DNA of 64,000 nucleotides from Sphingobacteriales bacterium. Lineage in GTDB: Bacteria > Bacteroidota > Bacteroidia > Chitinophagales > Chitinophagaceae. Positions 16,409 through 26,316 of this stretch are shown here, one piece after another. A model generated the notes under the pieces. That model ran no database searches, was not told where the DNA came from, and saw only the letters and a list, made by a program, of their open reading frames with translations. Each line of letters opens with the position of its first letter. Position 1 is the stretch's first letter. The position numbers and the translations under genes are program-made. Location of the stretch: assembly GCA_016219985.1 (NCBI GenBank), contig JACRJO010000022.1, positions 124,001-188,000 of the forward strand. The letters are read 5' to 3'.

Positions 16409-18622
16409 ATGAAACGAAGGGGCTTTTTTATCCTATTTTTATTAGCAGCGGGCACGACTGTCCTTTCCCAGGATGCCGGCGTTTTCCGGCCCGATTCCCT
16501 GCGCAGGGAATTAAAAGCCACCCCGGTCAGCAGCAGTCTCCGTATTGACGGCCGGCTGGATGATAAAGAATGGAGCCTGGCCGGGCCCTCTCCCGCTTTT
16601 ACCCAGATCGACCCGCTCCAGGGGATGAGACCAAATTTTGAAACCACGGTCCGGGTACTCTATAACAGGCAGTACCTCTATTTTGGTATTTTTTGCCGCG
16701 ACTCACTGGGCAAAAAAGCGATCCGCGCCACCGATTACAAAAGAGACTTCAACCAGCGCCAGCACGATCATGTGGGCCTTTCTTTTGACGGCTTTAATGA
16801 CCAGCGGAATTCCATGGCTCTTTACACTAATGCTTACGGGGTACAAAGAGATCTGCTGAATTTTGATGATATGTACACCGATCTTGACTGGGACGGGCTC
16901 TGGAAAGTCAGGACTTCCCGTACCGATTCCGGCTGGTATGCGGAACTGGCCGTACCCTGGCAGACCCTGCGGTACCCCCGGACCAGGGACAGCCTGCAAC
17001 AATGGGGATTTAATATTTACCGGAACCGGCGGTTGACGAACGAGATCAGCGCCTTCTCCGCCTATCCGCGCTCCTTTTCTTTTTTACGGATGGCCTATTC
17101 CGGCCGGCTGACGAACCTGCAGCCTCCCCCGCCGGGGCGCAACCTGCGGATACAACCTTACCTGCTGACCTCCCATGACAAATACCATAATTTCACCACT
17201 ACCGAACCCGAAAAAACTTCGGTTAGATATGGGGGTGATATCAAATGGGCGATTACCCCGCACAGTATTCTTGACCTGACCTTTAACACCGATTTTGCCC
17301 AGGCCGATGCCGACAGGCAGGTAAATAACGTAACCCGCTTTTCCGTTTTTTTCCCTGAACGCCGCCAGTTCTTTCTTGAAAACGCCTCTCTTTTCGGGGC
17401 CGGTGTGGCGCCCGCGGAAGATTTCTCGGGCGGCAGCATGCGTATCCAGCCTTTTTTCAGCCGGAGAATCGGGCTGGATGACGGCGGCAACCCGATCCCC
17501 ATTGATGCGGGCGGACGGTTTGTGTACCGCTCTTCAAAGAATAACCTGGGAGCCATGCTCATGCACCAGCAGGGATCGGGGTCCATGCCCGGAACCGATT
17601 TCTTTATTGGCCGGTTTTCTCAAAACCTGGGGCGGTTAAACCGGATCGGCGCTTTGATAACGGCGAAGAATAATAGAGGGGGTCATAATATTGTCAGTAC
17701 AGTTGACGGGTTCTTCCGCCTGGGTGAATCACACCAGTTGAATATGATGCTGACCCATTCCGGTACCAGCGCCACCGGTAAACAGGGAATGTCCGGCTTC
17801 GCCCAGTATTATTTTGTAAATAACCAGTGGAAATTCTGGTGGACCCAGTCCTTTGTATCAAAAAATTTCAACCCCGAACTGGGTTTTGTTTCACGTAATG
17901 ATGTGATCGCCACCACACCGGGTGTCTTCTGGTACTACCGGGGACATAAACTGCCTTTTCCAAAACTGATCCGCGCTTTTGAACCCGGCGCCTGGTTGGA
18001 AATGTATCACCAGGCTTCCTCCGGGAAACTGACCGAGCGGACCATTTCCCTGAATCCTCTCTGGCTGAATTTCCAGGACGGCGGGTTCGTAGGCTATATA
18101 ATTAACCACAGTTTTCAGCGTCTTACGGAAACCTTTTCCCCCCTGGGTATTGATATCCTGCCCGGTGATTATACCTATATCAATCACCAGTTTTATTACA
18201 GTACCGATCCATCCCGAAAGCTCAGCGGCGGGGTGGACTATACGTTGGGAAATTATTTCAACGGAAAACTGAATACTGCCAATCTCCGTTTACAATTCGC
18301 GCCTTCTCCCCATATCAGCCTGCAGGCACAATACAACCTGAACCAATTTAAAAAAGTGGGAGACCCGGCTACGAATAAAGAGGTCAGTCTCTACAGCCTG
18401 TCCGGCAGAATTGCCCTGAACCCGCGGATGCAGCTGATCGGTTTTTACCAGCAAAACACGGAAAATGACCTGGCCAATTATAATATCCGTTTTTCCTGGG
18501 AATACGAACCCCTCTCCTACATTTATATGGTATTCAATCACCGCGGCTTTGATAATACGGTATTAAAAAGACAAACCGAAGACCATTCCATCATCAAGAT
18601 CAGTTACCTGAAACAACTCTGA
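16409..18622 (+). CDS. DUF5916 / CBM9-like outer-membrane protein
   Basis: 737 residues starting at MKRRGFFIL, with a signal peptide ending near LSQ. Residues about 35-230 match a CBM9-like sandwich (SLRIDGRLDDKEWS, then YFGIFCRDS, then LDWDGLWKVRT). Residues about 240-737 are the DUF5916 beta-barrel-like region, with alternating strands and aromatic girdles and the FFPERRQFFLENA segment typical of the family. Likely outer membrane. Function unknown; the CBM9-like part suggests a carbohydrate or cell-wall ligand. The TTG at 16397 is only an ORF-finder start. Confidence 0.85.
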   Translation: MKRRGFFILFLLAAGTTVLSQDAGVFRPDSLRRELKATPVSSSLRIDGRLDDKEWSLAGPSPAFTQIDPLQGMRPNFETTVRVLYNRQYLYFGIFCRDSLGKKAIRATDYKRDFNQRQHDHVGLSFDGFNDQRNSMALYTNAYGVQRDLLNFDDMYTDLDWDGLWKVRTSRTDSGWYAELAVPWQTLRYPRTRDSLQQWGFNIYRNRRLTNEISAFSAYPRSFSFLRMAYSGRLTNLQPPPPGRNLRIQPYLLTSHDKYHNFTTTEPEKTSVRYGGDIKWAITPHSILDLTFNTDFAQADADRQVNNVTRFSVFFPERRQFFLENASLFGAGVAPAEDFSGGSMRIQPFFSRRIGLDDGGNPIPIDAGGRFVYRSSKNNLGAMLMHQQGSGSMPGTDFFIGRFSQNLGRLNRIGALITAKNNRGGHNIVSTVDGFFRLGESHQLNMMLTHSGTSATGKQGMSGFAQYYFVNNQWKFWWTQSFVSKNFNPELGFVSRNDVIATTPGVFWYYRGHKLPFPKLIRAFEPGAWLEMYHQASSGKLTERTISLNPLWLNFQDGGFVGYIINHSFQRLTETFSPLGIDILPGDYTYINHQFYYSTDPSRKLSGGVDYTLGNYFNGKLNTANLRLQFAPSPHISLQAQYNLNQFKKVGDPATNKEVSLYSLSGRIALNPRMQLIGFYQQNTENDLANYNIRFSWEYEPLSYIYMVFNHRGFDNTVLKRQTEDHSIIKISYLKQL

Positions 18623-18775
18623 CACAACCATCTCCTTCCGTACCAGGAAAGAGCGCCCGACCGCGCTTTATGAGCAGCGTCATTGTTTTCCGCAGGTAAT
18701 AAACGTAAACTTTGAACGTGATTCAACCGGCTCTTTGAAGAGGAAGGGTTTTTATCATCTGCTAAACCCAGGTAT

Positions 18776-20431
18776 ATGTCAGTCCGAAAGTTCAACCCCG
18801 CCGGCCCCGTCATTTTCATGGCCCTTTTGTTCAGTTTCGTTTCCTGCCACCGCTATTTTATGCCGGTTACAGAAAACACCGGCAGCCCCTCCGGCTCAGG
18901 CCAGTTTATCACTGCAAACAGTCCCCAAAAATATTTTATACTCCGCAAGGGAGAATCCAGTTATGCACTGAAGGATATCGTGGTGGATAAAACCGCCCTC
19001 ACCCTGTCCGGCCGGTTATCCGTGGTGGATCCTTCGCACCTGCTGTATTTAAATACGGGACGAAATAATTTCAAATACAAGGATACCGAGAGCGGCACGA
19101 TCCTGAACGAAGTGCACATTTTTGTGCCTGACAATGTATCGGTCGACACTACCCGTACCTGGGTGCTCCCGCTGGACCAGATCAGTAAAATAGAAGTGAT
19201 CCAGCATGACCGGAAAAGAACGAATTCCAGTTATGTGCTCGGCGGCATCGGGATCGGGCTGGGTGTGATGGTGCTGGCCGGGGTGATTATTGCGCTGACC
19301 AAGAGCTCCTGTCCCTTTATCAGTGTGAATGACGGGAACCAGTTTAACCTGCAGGGCGAATTATTCGGCGGCGCCGTCAATGCGCAACTGGAAAGGGAGG
19401 ATTATGTACCGCTAAAAGCCTCGCCGGTCGAAGGCCGGTATGAACTGCGCATCAGCAATGAATTAAAAGAAAGGCAATACACCAATTTTGCCGACTTGCT
19501 GCTGGTGGAGCATCCATCCAACGTAACGGTCTATGCAGATGAAGACGGGCAATGGTACTCCGTGCAACAACCTGTTGCTCCTATAGCGGCCTTGCTGAAC
19601 AACCAGGCCGGTGTCCTGAATTCCATCAGCCGGAAGGATGATGTGTTCTGCAGCTTTAATGATACGACCGCCGCATCCGGCATCAATGAATTGCAATTAT
19701 CCTTCCCGAAAAATCCCGGCAGGGGTCCTGCAAAACTGATCCTGCACCTGAAAAATTCTTACTGGTTCGACTATTTATACGGGGAATTCACCCGGCATTT
19801 CGGCAGCAGTTATGCCAGCTGGCAGCAACAACAAAAAAACCGCCCGGCGGCTGAAATGATCCGCTGGACCGAAGAACAGCAGATTCCTATGAGTGTTGCC
19901 CTGAAGACCTCCGACGGCTGGAAAGAAATCCGGAAAATAAAAACCCCGGGACCGCTGGCAAACCGTACGATCGTGATCCCGTTTACCCCGGAAGACGCGA
20001 ATGGAGAAACACTCGATCTCCGGTTGAGTACCGGGTTTATGTTCTGGGAACTGGATTATGCAGCCATCGACTTTTCAGCCAATACCACATACCCGGTTAC
20101 CCGCTTGCATCCCTCCGGTGCGGTGGATGAGAAGGGTGTTTCAGTTATGAAAGAACTGGCTACCGGGGATGACCTGTATCTCAGTCAGCCGGAAGCGGGC
20201 AGTTATGCCACTATTACCTATGACTGGAACAGGCAGGCCCAACCGGGTTATGTATATTCAGTCATCCTGCATACCAAAGGCTATTATGAACCCATCCGGG
20301 AATACAGCGGCGAACCGCAGATGGCCACCCTGAATAAATTCAGAGAACCCGGGGCCATGGCCCGTTTCAGCCTTGAGCGTTACCGGCAGATCCCGAAAGA
20401 ACACAGCATCATTGCCCTGAATAATGATTAA
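18776..20431 (+). CDS. Large lipoprotein of unknown function, paired with a radical SAM gene
   Basis: 551 residues. Signal peptide and lipobox FVSC with the lipidated Cys at residue 24. A glycine-rich hydrophobic stretch lies at about 156-175 (LGGIGIGLGVMVLAGVII), followed at once by KSSCPFISVNDGNQF, which reads like the start of the main domain. The remaining 370 residues are beta-rich with no catalytic motif I recognise. The stop is 10 nt before the radical SAM start, so the two are almost certainly co-translated. Cysteines are few (in SSCPF and VFCSF), so they are natural places to look for a modification. Confidence 0.75.
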   Translation: MSVRKFNPAGPVIFMALLFSFVSCHRYFMPVTENTGSPSGSGQFITANSPQKYFILRKGESSYALKDIVVDKTALTLSGRLSVVDPSHLLYLNTGRNNFKYKDTESGTILNEVHIFVPDNVSVDTTRTWVLPLDQISKIEVIQHDRKRTNSSYVLGGIGIGLGVMVLAGVIIALTKSSCPFISVNDGNQFNLQGELFGGAVNAQLEREDYVPLKASPVEGRYELRISNELKERQYTNFADLLLVEHPSNVTVYADEDGQWYSVQQPVAPIAALLNNQAGVLNSISRKDDVFCSFNDTTAASGINELQLSFPKNPGRGPAKLILHLKNSYWFDYLYGEFTRHFGSSYASWQQQQKNRPAAEMIRWTEEQQIPMSVALKTSDGWKEIRKIKTPGPLANRTIVIPFTPEDANGETLDLRLSTGFMFWELDYAAIDFSANTTYPVTRLHPSGAVDEKGVSVMKELATGDDLYLSQPEAGSYATITYDWNRQAQPGYVYSVILHTKGYYEPIREYSGEPQMATLNKFREPGAMARFSLERYRQIPKEHSIIALNND

Positions 20432-20440
20432 TACCCAAAT

Positions 20441-21658
20441 ATGACACAACAAACGTCCCCTGCCAGTAAAACAGAAGAAACAGGAATTTCGCCCTCGCTG
20501 AACCTTACAAACGCCCCCGTACCTGTTGTCACCGGCTGGGAAAGGCGGTGGGTGGATATCCGCGTGAAGTTCACATTCCTGCGGACGGCTATGCAATGTT
20601 ATAGGTCCCCGCTGAAAGCCCTTGCCACGATCCGGAAACTGCTGCAATTCAAGCAGGCGATGAATGGCCGGAAGGAGATCCGGCGCTGCATCAAAGTGGA
20701 GGGAAAGTATTATTTCAGTATGTATATCCCCGGGTATCCTTCCGCCCTGTTCAACCAGTACATCCGGACCGAACTGAATTATATCAGCCCGCACAAACAG
20801 CCAGTCAACCGGCTGCAGGTGCTGCAACTGGCGGTGACCAACCGCTGTCCCCTGAAATGCGAACACTGCTTTGAGTGGGATAACCTGAACAGGGAAGAAA
20901 CTTTTTCAACCGAACAACTGGTACAATTAGTAAAAAAATTCAGCCGCGAAGGTTGTGCCCAGTTCCATCTCACCGGCGGTGAACCGATGGTAAAACTGGC
21001 CCGGCTCACGGAGATTATCAGCCAGCCGGGATTAAAACATGAATATTATATCCTGAGTTCCGGGCTGAACATTACCGAAGAAAATGCCCTCCGGTTAAAA
21101 AAAGCAGGTGCCACCGGGGTCATCATCAGTCTCGATCACTTTGATCCGGTCCTGCACAATCTTTTCCGCGGTTCAGCGCATGCCTATACACATGCAGTCA
21201 ATGCCATTTGCAGCGCCCGGAAAGCCGGGCTGGTAACCGCTTTATCTCTCTGTGCCACCCGCTCATTTATCACGAAGGCCAACCTGTGGAGCTATGCAAA
21301 ACTGGCCCGCCAGCTCGGGGTTTGTTTTGTACAGGTACTCGAACCCAAAGCGGTGGGGCATTACCAGGATCAGCCGGTATTATTAACTGCAGCAGAAACA
21401 GACCTCCTGGAAAGATTTTACCTGGACATCAATTTTGACCGCGCCTGCCGGGATTACCCCGTTTTCTTATACCATGGGTATCACCAGCGAAGACTGGGTT
21501 GTATGTCCGGCGGGAAACGGATCCTGTATATCGATTCGGCCGGCCATATTGATGCCTGCCCCTTCTGCCAGACAAAATCCTATGAAGCGGCTGCCATCAT
21601 CTCCGGCAGGCTGCAGATAAAAGATATCCAGATCGGGGGCTGCCCGGCTTATAAATAA
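20441..21658 (+). CDS. Radical SAM protein with a truncated SPASM/twitch C-terminus
   Basis: 405 residues. A 125-residue N-terminal extension precedes the SAM-binding cluster Cys136-x3-Cys140-x2-Cys143, and GGEP (179-182) is the SAM-binding loop. The C-terminus has Cys354, then a G-x4-C step to Cys373, Cys376 and Cys401. This fits a twitch-like domain holding one auxiliary cluster rather than a full seven-Cys SPASM. Such enzymes modify peptides or proteins, or act on small substrates. No short precursor peptide gene is seen nearby; the direct neighbour is the lipoprotein 10 nt upstream. Confidence 0.88.
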   Translation: MTQQTSPASKTEETGISPSLNLTNAPVPVVTGWERRWVDIRVKFTFLRTAMQCYRSPLKALATIRKLLQFKQAMNGRKEIRRCIKVEGKYYFSMYIPGYPSALFNQYIRTELNYISPHKQPVNRLQVLQLAVTNRCPLKCEHCFEWDNLNREETFSTEQLVQLVKKFSREGCAQFHLTGGEPMVKLARLTEIISQPGLKHEYYILSSGLNITEENALRLKKAGATGVIISLDHFDPVLHNLFRGSAHAYTHAVNAICSARKAGLVTALSLCATRSFITKANLWSYAKLARQLGVCFVQVLEPKAVGHYQDQPVLLTAAETDLLERFYLDINFDRACRDYPVFLYHGYHQRRLGCMSGGKRILYIDSAGHIDACPFCQTKSYEAAAIISGRLQIKDIQIGGCPAYK

Positions 21659-21682
21659 CCCAAACAGGATTGATACTCTCAA

Positions 21683-24184
21683 TCAGTTGTCTCCCGTCTT
21701 CCCGGAACGGCTGAACTTGATTGTTTCCAGGATGACCAGTATCAGCAGGGAGCCGGCCAGGGAAGAAATAAAATGGCTGTTGCCGGGGAATTCAAAACTG
21801 AAAACCTGCCGCAGGGCCGGAACAGAAAGAGTCAGGAGCAGCATGATAAAGGCAGACAGCAGGATAAAAATCAGGATATAATTTTTTTCAGCCAGCACCG
21901 CTGTTATATTTCTCGTTTTTGAAAGCTGGGTGAGAATTAAAAAGATATTCCCGGTGATCAAAGCCGAAAAGGCGATAGCCCTTACTTCCGCCTCCGAATG
22001 TCCTTCCTGCAATGACAAAAAATAAACGCCGGCCACCATTCCCAGCAGAAGGGTCCCGCTCAGAAGACTGTTCAGGATTTTGCGTACTCCAAAAAAAGCG
22101 GCATCCGGATTCCGCGGAGGCCGGTTCATAATCCCCTTTTCTTCCTGCTCTGATTCAAAGGCAATGGAGCATACCGGGTCAATGATCATTTCCATGAATA
22201 CAATATGCAGCGGCATCAGCAATACCGGCAAGGAAGGGAAAAAGGCCGGCAACAGCGTCAGCCCGATTACCGGTATATGGATGGCCAGGATATAGGACAT
22301 GGCTTTCTGAAGGTTATCAAAGATCCGGCGGCCGGCGCGGATCGCGGCCACGATCGATGAAAACTGATCATCTAACAGCACGAGGGAAGAAGCTTCCCGG
22401 GCCACATCCGTACCCTTCTTTCCCATGGCCACACCAATATGGGCTGCTTTCAGCGCGGGGGCATCGTTCACTCCATCGCCCGTCATCGCCACAATCTCCC
22501 GGTTGGCTTTCAGGGCGAGTACGATCCTCAGTTTCTGCTCCGGTACCACCCGGGCAAAAATATTCACGCCCGGGATCCGCTCCCTGAGTTCCCCGTCACT
22601 CATCTGGTCTAATTCGGGCCCGGTAATGCTTTCTCCCTCCGGCAATCCAATCTGCCTGGCGATACTGAGCGCTGTGGCCGGGTAATCCCCCGTGATCATG
22701 ATCACCTTAATACCTGCCGTCCGGCATTCGCGGACCGCTTCTTTCACTTCCGGGCGTACAGGATCCGCCAGGCCGACAAGTCCCCGGAACCTGAAATCAA
22801 AATCTGTTTGTTGCCGGGGCAGATCCGGTTGCCTGTAGTCAGCCACCGCAACCCCGATAACACGATACCCTTCCTCAGCCATCGCTCTCAGCGCCCGGAG
22901 ATGGATCTCCTTTTCAGTTTCAGATAACCGGCACAACAGGAAAATACTTTCAGGAGCGCCTTTTGCATATACTGAAAATCCCTCCCCCTCTGTCACCGGG
23001 TCCTGCAACACGCGGCTCATCGCCATCATGTCCCGGCTCAATGGATATTCCCGGATAAAGGTCAGCTCATCCACTCCCGGTTCGTAAAACCGGTCATGCA
23101 ATTCCCGGATGGCCATTTCCATCGGGTCAATGGAATCAGGCCGGGATGCCTGGTTCGCCATCCGGATAAGCAGGGGATCAAAGCCGCCTGCATTCCGGAA
23201 GGAATCTGCATAAAACAAGTCATGACCGTCATACAACACGGCCACTTCCATTTTATTCTGCGTAATGGTACCCGTTTTATCGGTGCATAGCACGGTAGCC
23301 GAACCCAGTGTTTCAATCGCGGAGGATTTGCGGGTTAATACATTCCGCCCGGATAAGCGCCAGGCGCCCAGGGCGAGGAAGACTGTCAGCACTACCGGGA
23401 ATTCTTCCGGCAGGATGGCCATGGCCGCTGAAAGACCGTTGAGTAAAGACTGGATAAAATTACCCCTGGTGATATAGAACAGGACCACCACGGCAATACT
23501 GATAAAAACACCGGCAGTAAACAAGCGCCGGATCAGCGCTTTCATTTCCTGCTGCAGTTTTGTTTCCTCCTCTTTGATACGGCTGATGGATACCCCGATC
23601 TTTCCGAACCGGGTATTAATTCCTGTATCAGTTACTTTCGCGATAGCACTCCCCTGCACCACCAGGGTACCGCTGAATACCCTGCATTGATCGCCGGCAG
23701 AACCGTTTCCCGGGATTTTGGAAACAGCTACAGACTCACCCGTTAGCAAGGATTCATCCACCGTCAGGCTGATGGTTTCCTGCAGTATCGCATCTGCTGC
23801 GATCCGGTCCCCTTCATGCAGGACGAGTAAATCATCCGGCACCACTTCCCTTCCGGGGATCCGGATCTCTGTTCCTTCCCGGATCACCAGGGCACGGGGT
23901 GAAGCCAGGTTTTTCAGTGCCTCCAGGGCCCTTTCTGTTTTCCGGTACTGGTAAAATGTGATAAAGATGATGATGAAGATCGTGCAGAGCATGATAATCC
24001 CTTCCTGGTAATCACCCAGGATCATATAGAGCAGCCCGCAACTGATCAGCAGGAGGAACATGGGTTCCCGGACCACTTCCACCGCAATTCTCCAGATATT
24101 CTTCGGACGGGTGGAAGGCAGTTCATTATAACCGAACCGGGACAATCGTTCTTTTATGTCCGTATGGTTAAGTCCCTTTAGCAT
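21683..24184 (-). CDS. P-type cation-transporting ATPase, probably Ca2+
   Basis: 833 residues from the ATG at 24184 (a TTG at 24205 would add 7). All landmarks are present: TGES in the actuator domain, the phosphorylated Asp302 in DKTGT, TGDGVNDAPALKAAHIGVAMG in the P domain, and ten membrane segments. Membrane helix 4 has PEEFP instead of the PEGLP of classical SERCA pumps, a common bacterial variant. Expected role is ATP-driven cation export or import at the inner membrane, with Ca2+ the likeliest ion. It converges with the radical SAM gene. Confidence 0.9.
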   Translation of the reverse strand: MLKGLNHTDIKERLSRFGYNELPSTRPKNIWRIAVEVVREPMFLLLISCGLLYMILGDYQEGIIMLCTIFIIIFITFYQYRKTERALEALKNLASPRALVIREGTEIRIPGREVVPDDLLVLHEGDRIAADAILQETISLTVDESLLTGESVAVSKIPGNGSAGDQCRVFSGTLVVQGSAIAKVTDTGINTRFGKIGVSISRIKEEETKLQQEMKALIRRLFTAGVFISIAVVVLFYITRGNFIQSLLNGLSAAMAILPEEFPVVLTVFLALGAWRLSGRNVLTRKSSAIETLGSATVLCTDKTGTITQNKMEVAVLYDGHDLFYADSFRNAGGFDPLLIRMANQASRPDSIDPMEMAIRELHDRFYEPGVDELTFIREYPLSRDMMAMSRVLQDPVTEGEGFSVYAKGAPESIFLLCRLSETEKEIHLRALRAMAEEGYRVIGVAVADYRQPDLPRQQTDFDFRFRGLVGLADPVRPEVKEAVRECRTAGIKVIMITGDYPATALSIARQIGLPEGESITGPELDQMSDGELRERIPGVNIFARVVPEQKLRIVLALKANREIVAMTGDGVNDAPALKAAHIGVAMGKKGTDVAREASSLVLLDDQFSSIVAAIRAGRRIFDNLQKAMSYILAIHIPVIGLTLLPAFFPSLPVLLMPLHIVFMEMIIDPVCSIAFESEQEEKGIMNRPPRNPDAAFFGVRKILNSLLSGTLLLGMVAGVYFLSLQEGHSEAEVRAIAFSALITGNIFLILTQLSKTRNITAVLAEKNYILIFILLSAFIMLLLTLSVPALRQVFSFEFPGNSHFISSLAGSLLILVILETIKFSRSGKTGDN

Positions 24185-24328
24185 AGCCCTGGTATCTGCA
24201 TGCAAATTATCGCAATTACCGCCCTCTTTCCCGGATTTACATCAAAATCACAACTGATAGCTGTCAGTCATACCCGACCCCCTCGTTTTACGCATTCTCA
24301 GGTATGAACTATCTTTAAAAAAAACGTC

Positions 24329-25054
24329 ATGAAAAACGGGCTGCTCCTTATCCTTTTCCTGGCCGGCTCCCCCTTTCTTTTTTCCCAGGACTGCCGGGTA
24401 CTGACTGATTCCCTGAAAGGAACCTACACCGGTGACTGCAAAAATGGATTAGCGGATGGCCAGGGAACCGCCACAGGGACCGACAACTATACCGGGCATT
24501 TTAAGAAAGGCTATCCCGAAGGAACCGGCCGGTACAACTGGAAGAACGGGGACTGGTATGAGGGTGAATGGAAAAACGGGCGGCCCGACGGCCAGGGGAC
24601 TTATAGCCGGAAAAAAAATAACGGAAATGGACAACCGGAATTATTGACCGGCTATTTTAAAAACGGTGAATACAGGGGCAAATTCGAAAAACCCTACGAG
24701 GTGGAAATGCTGACCAATAATTTCACCAGTATCAGCATTAAAAAAATGAACAACCTCGTTTCCGAAATCTCCCTCATCATTAAAAATACCACGGCCGGTG
24801 GTTCCACTTTCAAAATGCCCATGCTGCCCAAATCGCAGATCCGGAACATCCAGCTGATTGAAGGCAATTATACCGACCTGGTTACTGACACATCTTCCAA
24901 AATCGCCAACCGTTATATGATCCGGAATATCCGGTTTCCCTTCCGGGCGGTCTTTACATTTGAGAGGGACCAAACCACCCAGCAGCTGGCCCAGGCCCGT
25001 ATCGAACTGAATGAGGCGGGTAACTGGATGATCAAGGTTGATGTGGAACAATAA
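24329..25054 (+). CDS. MORN-repeat exported protein
   Basis: 241 residues. Signal peptide ending near FSQ. Residues about 30-115 hold MORN repeats (YTGDCKNGLADGQG, YTGHFKKGYPEGTG, YEGEWKNGRPDGQG and a last degenerate unit). A C-terminal domain of about 120 residues is beta-rich and unrecognised. MORN repeats bind lipids or proteins in eukaryotes; in bacteria the role is unclear. A TATCTTTA element 12 nt upstream of the start resembles the Bacteroidota -7 box. Confidence 0.8.
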   Translation: MKNGLLLILFLAGSPFLFSQDCRVLTDSLKGTYTGDCKNGLADGQGTATGTDNYTGHFKKGYPEGTGRYNWKNGDWYEGEWKNGRPDGQGTYSRKKNNGNGQPELLTGYFKNGEYRGKFEKPYEVEMLTNNFTSISIKKMNNLVSEISLIIKNTTAGGSTFKMPMLPKSQIRNIQLIEGNYTDLVTDTSSKIANRYMIRNIRFPFRAVFTFERDQTTQQLAQARIELNEAGNWMIKVDVEQ

Positions 25055-25221
25055 ATGATTCATGCGCGGCAGCGGGCTCTTCATCTATTTCCCTTCCCAA
25101 AAAGCCCGATCGTGTTTTCCCGGGAAAACTACGGTACCCGGAGGCAAAATACCCGCTAGAAAGCAGTGGGTCAGGAAATATATCCCTTCCCCTTACGTTT
25201 TTTGTACATAAAATCCGAATC

Positions 25222-26316
25222 GTGAAAAAACTATACCTCTCCGCTTTTTTTATTACCCCTCTTTTACTGGCCGCCCAGAAATCAGTGGATCTTGACAAGT
25301 ACCATTTTACCGTGCAATACCGGTCCCTGCCTCTTCTCAAAATCGACAGTACCTACCGGACTTACGATGTACAGGTGGAAGGTACCCGGATGATGGAACC
25401 TTTCCTGCAGGATTTATCGCCCGAAAACTCCGTGAGGCTGGAAGGCTGGAAAAAACTGGAGCAGGGCGGGCATGTCGGGATCCGGGTAAAACTGGGTGAC
25501 CTGCTGCCCGAATCATTTGCTGTGAAAGAAAGAACGGAATCCGTGAAAAACCTGAGCGGAGCCATTACCGGTACCCGTACGCTCTATCACCAGGAGGTCG
25601 TTTACAGTTTTGACGCCACCGCCAGTATTGAGGATTACAAGGGAATGCATATCATGGACCAGGAGCTGGCTTCCCGCCAGTACAAACAGGTGTACAACAG
25701 TCCCGAATTTGCCATTAAACAGGTGGCTGAAGGATATTTCCTGGTGAATTCAATGGCCATTACCAAAGACCTGTACCGCAGTGCGGTGAACCGGGCCATG
25801 CATTACCTGAGTGAAAGGATCAGCGATAATTTTGGTTTCCGGGAAGTACACTCGAATGATTATATGTGGATCATTGACAGCCGCAAACATCCGGAGTACA
25901 CAGCCTGGCGTGAAATGTTTACCCGGATGAGTGAAGCCTTATTCAATATGGATGCCAATACCCCGATTGAAGGAGTGCGTGAAAAAATGAAACCCGTGAT
26001 CAGTTATTTTGAAAAGATCCGTACGATGTACACTTCTTCCAAAAGACATGACCGGAAGATCCGTTATGCCAGCTATTTTAACCTGGCCGTACTCTATTAT
26101 TACCTGGATGATCCCCAGTCCATGATGAAAGAGGCAAATGGGCTGGTGCTGAATGATTATGACAGCCGCGATGGAAAGGGCTTTGAAGAAACTGCTGTCT
26201 GGCTGAAGAATCTTTTCCAGCAATCCAATATATATACCCGGCATTTCCCTGTCAATACTACTGATTACCGCGGACCTTATGAGAAAGAGAAAACGGATGT
26301 TTCGGTCACGCAATAG
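25222..26316 (+). CDS. Exported protein of unknown function
   Basis: 364 residues with a signal peptide ending near LAAQ. The first 160 residues look beta-rich and the last 200 helical (MHYLSERISDNFGF, YASYFNLAVLYYYLDD), the latter resembling TPR-like helices. No catalytic motif is visible and I do not recognise the family. Its 3' end overlaps the convergent ABC membrane-domain gene by 11 nt. Confidence 0.7.
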   Translation: MKKLYLSAFFITPLLLAAQKSVDLDKYHFTVQYRSLPLLKIDSTYRTYDVQVEGTRMMEPFLQDLSPENSVRLEGWKKLEQGGHVGIRVKLGDLLPESFAVKERTESVKNLSGAITGTRTLYHQEVVYSFDATASIEDYKGMHIMDQELASRQYKQVYNSPEFAIKQVAEGYFLVNSMAITKDLYRSAVNRAMHYLSERISDNFGFREVHSNDYMWIIDSRKHPEYTAWREMFTRMSEALFNMDANTPIEGVREKMKPVISYFEKIRTMYTSSKRHDRKIRYASYFNLAVLYYYLDDPQSMMKEANGLVLNDYDSRDGKGFEETAVWLKNLFQQSNIYTRHFPVNTTDYRGPYEKEKTDVSVTQ

